From Rhodanobacter sp. MP7CTX1 (lineage in GTDB: Bacteria > Pseudomonadota > Gammaproteobacteria > Xanthomonadales > Rhodanobacteraceae), in assembly GCF_014205795.1 (NCBI RefSeq), contig NZ_JACHCN010000017.1:1-64000 (forward strand): a stretch of 64,000 nucleotides of DNA, given 5' to 3'. Under the pieces are notes generated by a model that did no database searches, was not told where the DNA came from, and saw only the letters and a list, made by a program, of their open reading frames with translations. This document shows, piece by piece, positions 58,233 through 64,000 of the stretch. Every line of letters starts with the position of its first letter. The first letter of the stretch is position 1. The position numbers were made by a program, and so were the translations under genes.

Positions 58233-59288
58233 ATGAGCATTGCCAGCGCAGCACCTGCGGCCAATAACAGGACCGTCGCCGTGTACGGCGCCTACGGCCA
58301 CACCGGGCGTTTCATCGTGGCCGAGTTACTCAAGCGCGGCTGGACCCCCATCCTGAGCGGGCGCGATCCGGTTCAACTACACGCATTCGCTTCAGCGTAT
58401 CCATCACTGGACGTGCGGCCTGCCTCAATCGACGATCCAGTCTCACTCGATCGTGCATTGGCCGGTGCCGTGGCCGTCATCAATGGCGCGGGTCCCTTCC
58501 TGGACACAGCAGCGCCGCTCATCGAGGCTGCCCTGCGCGCCAGAATCCACTATCTGGATCTGGCTGCCGAACAGGCATCGGTGCTCGCCACCTATGAAAA
58601 CTATTCTGATGACGCCCGTGAGGCTGGTGTCGTGCTGCTGCCCGCGATGGCCTTCTACGGCGGATTCGCCGATTTGCTGGCGACCGCTGCCATGGGTGAC
58701 TGGACAAGCGCCGACGAGATTCAGATCGCCGTCGCCCTGGACTGCTGGCTACCGACCAAAGGCACGCGTCTAACCGGTGAACGGAACACCGTGCCGCGCG
58801 TCGTCGTATCCAACGGTGTGCCGACACCATTGGCCAATCCGCCACCTACCCGCCACTGGGATTTTTCAGAACCGTTCGGGACGCAGGAGGTGGTGACCCT
58901 GACCCTGTCCGAGATGATCACCCTCTCGCGTCATCTAAAGGTTCCTGAAATAAACGCCTACATGAACCTGCATCCTTTAAAAGACCTCCGCGACACGACA
59001 ACGCCGGAACCCACCGCCGCCGATAGCAGCGGACGCTCCGCGCAAACGTTTCTACTGGATGTGGTCGTGCGCAAAGGCAACCAGTTGCGGCGTGCCTCAG
59101 CGACGGGGCGAGACATCTATGCCGTCAGCGCGCCGTTGATCGTGGAAGCCGCGGCTCGGATCATCGAACACCCCGCCAAACCACGCGGTGCTTTTGCCCC
59201 AGGAGAGATCTTCGACGCCCGCGACTTTCTCCAAACACTCAGTCCCGAGAATTTCACTGTCAAGATCACATCTCATGAAGCCGCCTAG
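58233..59288 (+). CDS. Saccharopine dehydrogenase NADP-binding domain protein
   Basis: The 351-aa protein has an N-terminal Rossmann motif AVYGAYGHTGRFIVAELLKRG (GxYGxxG), then segments typical of the saccharopine-dehydrogenase-like/trans-acting enoyl reductase family (VINGAGPFLDTAAPLIEAAL, HYLDLAAEQ). The N-terminal fold is clear; the reaction is unknown. The gene is on the same strand as the regulator and small protein, 152 bp downstream of the latter. Confidence 0.85.
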   Translation: MSIASAAPAANNRTVAVYGAYGHTGRFIVAELLKRGWTPILSGRDPVQLHAFASAYPSLDVRPASIDDPVSLDRALAGAVAVINGAGPFLDTAAPLIEAALRARIHYLDLAAEQASVLATYENYSDDAREAGVVLLPAMAFYGGFADLLATAAMGDWTSADEIQIAVALDCWLPTKGTRLTGERNTVPRVVVSNGVPTPLANPPPTRHWDFSEPFGTQEVVTLTLSEMITLSRHLKVPEINAYMNLHPLKDLRDTTTPEPTAADSSGRSAQTFLLDVVVRKGNQLRRASATGRDIYAVSAPLIVEAAARIIEHPAKPRGAFAPGEIFDARDFLQTLSPENFTVKITSHEAA

Positions 59289-59446
59289 CAGCGCGCCCGG
59301 TTTTTATCGTGAGCGCACGACCAATAAATTCAAGTAACGTTGCGAGCTGGTTTTGAACCCACTCTCTGAATGTCAGCTTCTGGCCGCGAATGGTCCTTGC
59401 GCAACGTACGGTGAGGCGGCAATCTCAGGATGTCCGTTATCGACCG

Positions 59447-59604
59447 AGGCTGTGTGAAAACGCAAATTTGCGTTTGAGGCTGGTCAAGATTTGCTCAAAT
59501 CGGGGCGTGTAGATTCGATTCTGAAGCTCTGACGTTCGGTAAGTCGTCTAGAATTCGCGCAGGAGGCACACGCTTGATGGAAGCTCGGAGTTTTCACACA
59601 GCCT
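59447..59604. mobile_element. 158-bp MITE-like element or IS remnant
   Basis: Perfect 15-bp terminal inverted repeats, AGGCTGTGTGAAAAC (59447-59461) and GTTTTCACACAGCCT (59590-59604), bound a sequence without a transposase. The GGCTGTGTGAAAAC-type ends resemble those of some IS5- and IS1182-related elements. An AACGCAAATTTGCGTT palindrome lies next to the left end. No clear target duplication is seen. The surrounding 59289-59660 holds no gene. Confidence 0.65.
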
Positions 59605-59660
59605 GGACCCAATACGGACATTTCGGAATACCCCAGAAACGACGCTATACCGAGGTTGGC

Positions 59661-59885
59661 ATGAAGCTCTATGGGTACAAGGAAGGGAGTCGCAACGAAC
59701 GCGGACCGGCGGCGCTATCCGAAGTTACAGTGGTGGCTAGCCCACACGAACTGAGGGCCATTGCTAGACTACTTGGCGATGTTGCGATCGAGATGGAATG
59801 CGCGAGCTTCGATCACGTGCATCTGGCTGACCGCGTTGCCACCTTCATTGAAGGTCCGCAGCTCGTCTTCATGAAGGCGGATTAA
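59661..59885 (+). CDS. Imm32-like small protein
   Basis: The ATG at 59661 follows GAGG and gives 74 aa. An in-frame start at 59574 would put the MITE end in the coding sequence and is rejected. The core ALSEVTVVASPHELRAIARLL, then EMECASFDHVHLAD, resembles the Imm32 family of immunity proteins of polymorphic toxin systems. No toxin gene is adjacent, so it would be an orphan immunity gene. Base composition is less GC-rich than in flanking core genes. Confidence 0.55.
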   Translation: MKLYGYKEGSRNERGPAALSEVTVVASPHELRAIARLLGDVAIEMECASFDHVHLADRVATFIEGPQLVFMKAD

Positions 59886-59952
59886 TCACTATTGTCGCCG
59901 CCTATTTCCGACCCGTAGCGGACAGCATCGACGCCTAACTTTGGAGACTTCC

Positions 59953-60207
59953 TTGGTCCTTTTCGCGCTGACAAAGCAGGGCGTGGCAGAAATTCTCGAC
60001 TCGGTCATTAGCCGCGAGACGGCGCTCTGGGTGAATCACGGACTATTGGCGGCGCCCGACTTGGAGCGCTTGCGCGCGGAAGGGTTTGAGCTGACCAACT
60101 TCACGCGATGGATCGATCCCGCTGATCAGGCCGACATCGAGTCGGCCGTGGAGACCATCAGGGAGCACCATCCAGGCCAAGTTTTGTATATTGAGCGGAG
60201 TTGGTAA
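59953..60207 (+). CDS. Small hypothetical protein, 84 aa
   Basis: The start is TTG at 59953 with GGAG (59943-59946) six bases upstream; a TTG four codons earlier has no such site. The product is acidic and mixed alpha/beta (LFALTKQGVAEILDSV, RLRAEGFELTNFTRWIDP, ESAVETIREHHPGQVLYIE). No motif, signal peptide or membrane segment was recognised. It lies between the Imm32-like gene and another unknown gene, all in the same direction, a layout seen in immunity-gene clusters; function is unknown. Confidence 0.55.
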   Translation: MVLFALTKQGVAEILDSVISRETALWVNHGLLAAPDLERLRAEGFELTNFTRWIDPADQADIESAVETIREHHPGQVLYIERSW

Positions 60208-60280
60208 GAATGTCTGCCTCCGACTGGGAACGCCATCAAGTGTCGATTTCAACAGCTAAATCTTTAGGTAAGGGGTAGTT

Positions 60281-60721
60281 GTGAAGTCAGGCCTGAGCTT
60301 TCGGAAAGTGTGGCAAGACGAGGACGTGGTGGAGTTGGAAATCGCCAGCCGTGGCGATGCGTTTCTGTCCTGCGTCCAAGTTTATGCAGATCATCAGCAT
60401 CTAAATGATGTTGTCTTGGGTCTCAACGGATTCAAGAAAGACGTTCATCATGGTGTCTTCGAAATCTCTTTTGGACAGTTCACACCGGAATATGCCAACG
60501 GAGCCTTTCGTGCGCAGCTCAGCTTTCTGGAGTTGGGGCGCGGATACGTATTTATGACGGTGAACTCCCAATCAGCGTGGGCAGATTTCGCCAAAAGGAA
60601 GGTGGCCAACCAAGCAACATTGCACCTCAAAAGTGAGCCGGCTTTGCTGGACCGCTTTATTGAAGAGCTGACGAAGTTGACGGCGGGGGACTCAGACGAA
60701 GCTTTTTTGGAGGTCGTTTAG
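60281..60721 (+). CDS. Hypothetical protein, 146 aa
   Basis: The GTG at 60281 is preceded by AAGGGG with 5-base spacing. The protein is cytosolic and predicted beta-rich in the first 100 residues (VVELEIASRGDAFLSCVQVY, FEISFGQFTPEYANGAF, RGYVFMTVNSQSAWADF) with a C-terminal helix (LLDRFIEELTKL). I do not recognise the family. Composition is AT-richer than core genes, which with the adjacent small genes suggests acquired DNA. Confidence 0.65.
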   Translation: MKSGLSFRKVWQDEDVVELEIASRGDAFLSCVQVYADHQHLNDVVLGLNGFKKDVHHGVFEISFGQFTPEYANGAFRAQLSFLELGRGYVFMTVNSQSAWADFAKRKVANQATLHLKSEPALLDRFIEELTKLTAGDSDEAFLEVV

Positions 60722-60923
60722 AGCCAGAGCGTTACGGCCGCTTTTGGCCGCGAGCGGAAGTTGCGCGAAGGTCGAGCGAATAGCACGCTGCTAATGAAAG
60801 GTGGAGTCAGGTTGATTTCCCTGTACCGGTTCGAGTTCCCGCATCCACGCGCTACGGATGCCCGCTACTCGTAGCGGACATTCCGGAGTGATACGCAGCG
60901 CTGATCCGGCCTGACTTTGGCGT

Positions 60924-62378
60924 CTACGACGCCGTGCCACCCACCGTCATGCCATCGATTTTCAGCGTCGGCTGACCAACGCCGACGGGCACGCTCTGGC
61001 CGTCCTTGCCGCAGACACCGACGCCTTCGTCGAGCTTGAGATCGTTGCCGATCATCGACACGCGGTTGAGCACTTCGGGGCCGCTGCCGATCAGGGTCGC
61101 GCCCTTGACTGGGCGGGTGATCTTGCCGTCTTCGATCAGGTAGGCCTCGCTGGCGGAGAACACGAACTTGCCGTTGGTGATGTCGACCTGGCCGCCGCCG
61201 AAGTTCGGTGCGTACAGGCCGCGCTTTACCGAGCGGATGATCTCTTCGGGGTCATGCGAACCGGGCTGCATGTAGGTATTGGTCATGCGCGGCATCGGTA
61301 GCGTGGTGAACGACTCGCGGCGGCCGTTGCCGGTGGGCGCCATGCCCATCAGTCGCGCGTTGAGCTTGTCCTGCATGTAGCCCTTGAGGATGCCGTCCTC
61401 GATCAGCGTGGTGCACTCGGTCGGCGTACCTTCGTCGTCGATGCTGAGCGAGCCGCGGCGACCGGAAATGGTACCGTCGTCGACGATGGTGACGCCGGGA
61501 GCGGCGACACGCTGGCCCAGGCGGCCGGAGAACGCGGAGCTGCCCTTGCGGTTGAAGTCCCCCTCCAGCCCATGGCCGATCGCCTCGTGCAACAGCACGC
61601 CGGGCCAGCCGGGGCCAAGCACTACGGTCATGCTGCCGGCCGGCGCATCGACCGCCGCCAGGTTCACCAGCGCCTGCCGCACGGCTTCATCGGCGAACGC
61701 CAGCGCGCGGCCATTTTCGATCAGTTCGCGGTAGCCGTAACGACCACCACCGCCCGCATTGCCCTGCTCGCGACGACCGCCCTGCTCGGCAATCACCTGC
61801 ACACTGAGGCGCACCAGCGGACGTACATCGGCCGCCAGGGTACCGTCGGAGGCAGCGATCAGGATCGTGTCGATGGTCGCGGAGAGGCTCACGATCACCT
61901 GTTTCACGCGTGGGTCGCGCGAGCGTGCATACGCATCGACTTCGCGCAGCAGTGCGATCTTGTCCGGATTCGGCAGGCTCTCGACCGGATCGATGGCCGG
62001 ATACAGCTGACGCGCACCGTTGAGCGCCAGTGGCTTGCCGGCGCCGTTGCCATCGTTGGCAATGGCACGTGCCGCCCGTGAGGCTTCCAGCAGTTGCGGC
62101 AGCACGATCTCATCGGAATACGCGAAGCCGGTCTTTTCGCCGGAGATCGCACGCACACCTACGCCCTGCTCGATCGAATGGCTGCCATCCTTGACGATGC
62201 CCTCTTCCAGCAGCCATGACTCGCTGCGCGAGTGCTGAAAATACAGGTCGGCCGCGTCGATCGACGGCCCCATCAACTGGGTGAACACACGGTCGAGGTC
62301 GCCGGTGGCGATGCCGCCGGGGGACAGCAACTTGTTCTGCGCTAGCGCAATCAGGGAATCCATGGGTGTCGGTGTCAT
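60924..62378 (-). CDS. tldD: Metalloprotease TldD
   Basis: TldD is the zinc-bearing subunit of the TldD/TldE peptidase. The ATG at 62378 gives 484 aa (E. coli 481). The zinc motif [16 protein letters not shown] is present with [16 protein letters not shown] and [22 protein letters not shown] downstream. It is divergent from the hydroxylase gene and separated from pmbA by about 8.5 kb, most of it the accessory block 53375-60721. Confidence 0.97.
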   Translation of the reverse strand: MTPTPMDSLIALAQNKLLSPGGIATGDLDRVFTQLMGPSIDAADLYFQHSRSESWLLEEGIVKDGSHSIEQGVGVRAISGEKTGFAYSDEIVLPQLLEASRAARAIANDGNGAGKPLALNGARQLYPAIDPVESLPNPDKIALLREVDAYARSRDPRVKQVIVSLSATIDTILIAASDGTLAADVRPLVRLSVQVIAEQGGRREQGNAGGGGRYGYRELIENGRALAFADEAVRQALVNLAAVDAPAGSMTVVLGPGWPGVLLHEAIGHGLEGDFNRKGSSAFSGRLGQRVAAPGVTIVDDGTISGRRGSLSIDDEGTPTECTTLIEDGILKGYMQDKLNARLMGMAPTGNGRRESFTTLPMPRMTNTYMQPGSHDPEEIIRSVKRGLYAPNFGGGQVDITNGKFVFSASEAYLIEDGKITRPVKGATLIGSGPEVLNRVSMIGNDLKLDEGVGVCGKDGQSVPVGVGQPTLKIDGMTVGGTAS

Positions 62379-62497
62379 CAATGGTCAGTCAGGAACTATC
62401 CCACATGGGGTTGCCAATGGCAGCTTTAAAGCTGCGGCGCGCGCTCTGGGCTACCATGCGCGGCAATGCCAGCCGGCGTCTCACGTGGAGGATCACC

Positions 62498-63715
62498 ATG
62501 GGCGATCACTCAAAACGACAAGCCACCCGCGACGCCATCAAACGCACGGTGAAGGCTCCGGTGGAGGAGACCCGCGAGCTGCTGCGCGGCGACGGTGAGC
62601 TCAAGCCCGGCCTCGGCATGATCACCAGCATCATTGCGTTGTCGCTGGGCTTTCTGTGCCTGCTGGCGGTGCTTGCGTTTCACTTTCCGCAGTACCTGAC
62701 CACCCCGGACCTGCGCCATAAGTACTCGGTCGACGTGCTGCGCCAGTTACTGCTGGTCGGGCTGCTGGTGGCCGGAGGCATGTCGCTGGGAAACCTCATC
62801 CTCAATCGCCAGCGCAACCTCAGCATCGTGGCGTTCCTGCTGGTGATCGCGGCGGTCGCGCTGGGTGGCTCGCGCGTGCCGGTGGGCAATTTCGCCGATC
62901 ACACGCCGTATATCGGCCTGGACTGGTTCATCCTCGACCTGCTCGGCTCGACGCTGATCTTCGTGGTGATCGAGAAACTGTTTCCGCTGTACAAGGGGCA
63001 GACGCTGTTCCGCAAGGAATGGCAGACGGATCTGAAACACTTCGCGGTGAATCACTTTATCGTCGGCCTCGCGTTACTGACGGTGAACTTCCTCCTGCAT
63101 CACCTGTTTGGCTGGCTGGTCAGCAGCAACTTCCAGCAGACCGTGCAGCACATCGCGTTCGTGCCGCAGCTGTTGCTGTGCGTGCTGGTTGCAGACATGG
63201 CGCAGTACTGGACGCATCGTGCGTATCACGAGGTGCCGTTTCTGTGGCGCTTCCACGCGGTGCATCACAGCGTGAAGACGATGGACTGGCTGGCCGGCTC
63301 GCGCCAGCACATGCTTGAGCTGATCTTCACTCGCGTATGCGTGCTGGCGCCGTTGTACATCCTCGGCTTCAGCGAGGCGGCGATGAACGGCTACATCCTG
63401 ATCGTCGGCTTCCAGGCGGTGTTCAACCACGCGAACGTGCATCTTCCGTGGGGACCGCTGAAGTACCTGCTGGTAACGCCGGATTTCCACCACTGGCACC
63501 ACGCATCCGACCAGGAGGCGATCGACAGGAACTACGCGGCACACTACGCGTTTATCGATTACCTGTTTGGTACTGCCGTGAAATCGAAGAAGAACTTTCC
63601 CGAGCACTACGGCGTGGTCGGCGACTACATGCCGGACGGTTTCATCCGGCAGCAGCTGTTTCCCTTCCGTAACCGCAGCACACCGACCGAACCACCGCAG
63701 CAAGAACCGCTCTGA
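62498..63715 (+). CDS. Sterol desaturase / fatty acid hydroxylase family protein
   Basis: The ATG at 62498 follows GGAGG and gives 405 aa; the ORF to 62366 is not protein-like. About six hydrophobic segments are present. The di-iron His boxes are HRAYH, HAVHH and, near the C-terminus, HHWHH. This superfamily hydroxylates lipids or desaturates sterols in membranes; the substrate is unknown. It lies between tldD (divergent) and yhdP (convergent), which are often adjacent in gammaproteobacteria. Confidence 0.9.
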   Translation: MGDHSKRQATRDAIKRTVKAPVEETRELLRGDGELKPGLGMITSIIALSLGFLCLLAVLAFHFPQYLTTPDLRHKYSVDVLRQLLLVGLLVAGGMSLGNLILNRQRNLSIVAFLLVIAAVALGGSRVPVGNFADHTPYIGLDWFILDLLGSTLIFVVIEKLFPLYKGQTLFRKEWQTDLKHFAVNHFIVGLALLTVNFLLHHLFGWLVSSNFQQTVQHIAFVPQLLLCVLVADMAQYWTHRAYHEVPFLWRFHAVHHSVKTMDWLAGSRQHMLELIFTRVCVLAPLYILGFSEAAMNGYILIVGFQAVFNHANVHLPWGPLKYLLVTPDFHHWHHASDQEAIDRNYAAHYAFIDYLFGTAVKSKKNFPEHYGVVGDYMPDGFIRQQLFPFRNRSTPTEPPQQEPL

Positions 63716-63727
63716 TGGCAAGGCTGG

Positions 63728-64000
63728 TCATCGACCGGCCGAGCCTGAGGCGGCGGGTATCACATTGCCCGCCCCGCCCGGCAGACTGCCGGTGGGGTTG
63801 AGCAGCGGTGCAGCGGGCGGCGCGCCTATTTCGCGCTTTTCAATCAGGGTCATCACGGGTTTGTCCCAGCTGCCGGTGATCTGATAGCGCGCACTGGCGG
63901 CCTTGCTGAAACTTCTTCCGAGCAAACCCTGTACTGCAAACCCAGCCGCCGCACCGATCGGGCCACCGACCACCGCACCGACCAAAGGCAGGCTGTTGCC
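63728..64000 (-). CDS. yhdP: YhdP family AsmA-like protein, C-terminal end (partial)
   Basis: Only the last 90 codons are in the window; the frame is open to the right edge. A Gly/Ala-rich hydrophobic stretch (PLVGAVVGGPIGAAAGFAVQGLLG) is followed by a short segment SKAASARYQITGSWDKPVM, which is the C-terminal signature of YhdP, an AsmA-like inner-membrane protein involved in phospholipid transport to the outer membrane. Ends with a Pro-rich tail. It is convergent with the hydroxylase gene at 12 bp. Confidence 0.8.
   Translation of the reverse strand, partial: GNSLPLVGAVVGGPIGAAAGFAVQGLLGRSFSKAASARYQITGSWDKPVMTLIEKREIGAPPAAPLLNPTGSLPGGAGNVIPAASGSAGR

Noticed and set aside
59574-59660. Upstream start for the Imm32-like gene
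   Set aside because: It would place the MITE right end in the protein, and similarity begins only at the Met at 59661.
59886-60280. Integron-type attC sites between small genes
   Set aside because: GCCTAAC occurs near 59932, but no paired inverse core and no integrase were found.
60828-60847. Sequence resembling the 3' end of a tRNA (GGTTCGAGTTCCCGCATCCA)
   Set aside because: The T-stem does not pair, and no D-arm, anticodon arm or acceptor partner is found upstream. It could be an attachment-site trace, but that is not supported.

Overview
The window is high-GC gammaproteobacterial chromosome. Gene content and order (thrS-infC-rpmI-rplT-pheST-ihfA-merR beside a proline tRNA; glnD and map divergent from rpsB-tsf-pyrH-frr-uppS-cdsA-dxr-rseP-bamA-lpxD-fabZ-lpxA-lpxB-rnhB-dnaE-accA) fit the Xanthomonadales, most likely a Rhodanobacteraceae member (Rhodanobacter/Dyella-like). 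That placement is inferred from synteny and protein character; no rRNA is present.

Layout. 1-300: an octanucleotide satellite and a REP-like palindrome. 297-5101 (minus): an ABC-2 exporter, a DesKR-like two-component system and queA. 5386-8141 (plus): class-III aminotransferase, psiF, upp. 8461-13281: proline iminopeptidase, a probable D-2-hydroxyglutarate dehydrogenase divergent from serA, and an RhtA-like exporter. 13566-25703 (minus): tRNA-Pro, merR-type gene, ihfA, pheTS, rplT, rpmI, infC (AUC start), thrS (with a probable transcription attenuator), hemJ, glnD, map. 26054-50345 (mainly plus): translation factors, nucleotide and isoprenoid enzymes, outer-membrane biogenesis and lipid A genes, dnaE, accA, a NYN-domain gene coupled to tilS, xseB and ispA. 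50445-53339: a DUF4870 protein, pmbA/tldE, a DUF1653 protein and darP/yjgA. 53375-60721: an accessory block between darP and tldD. It holds a YeiH-type transporter coupled to a small Cys protein, a secreted amidohydrolase, an AraC regulator, a 51-aa metal-binding-type protein, a saccharopine-dehydrogenase-like enzyme, a 158-bp MITE-like element and three small genes, one resembling Imm32 immunity proteins. 60924-64000: tldD, a fatty acid hydroxylase/sterol desaturase family protein and the C-terminal end of yhdP.

The core genes form connected modules: translation, envelope assembly (BamA, RseP, Lpx enzymes, UppS, CdsA), isoprenoid synthesis (Dxr, IspA, UppS) and DNA replication (DnaE, RnhB). 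The most interesting signals are regulatory: a leader peptide with consecutive Thr codons and mutually exclusive hairpins before thrS, and a switch-like structured leader before rpmI. At least four families of dispersed palindromic repeats occupy the gaps, one of them running into the rnhB coding sequence. No CRISPR array, prophage or intact transposase was seen.
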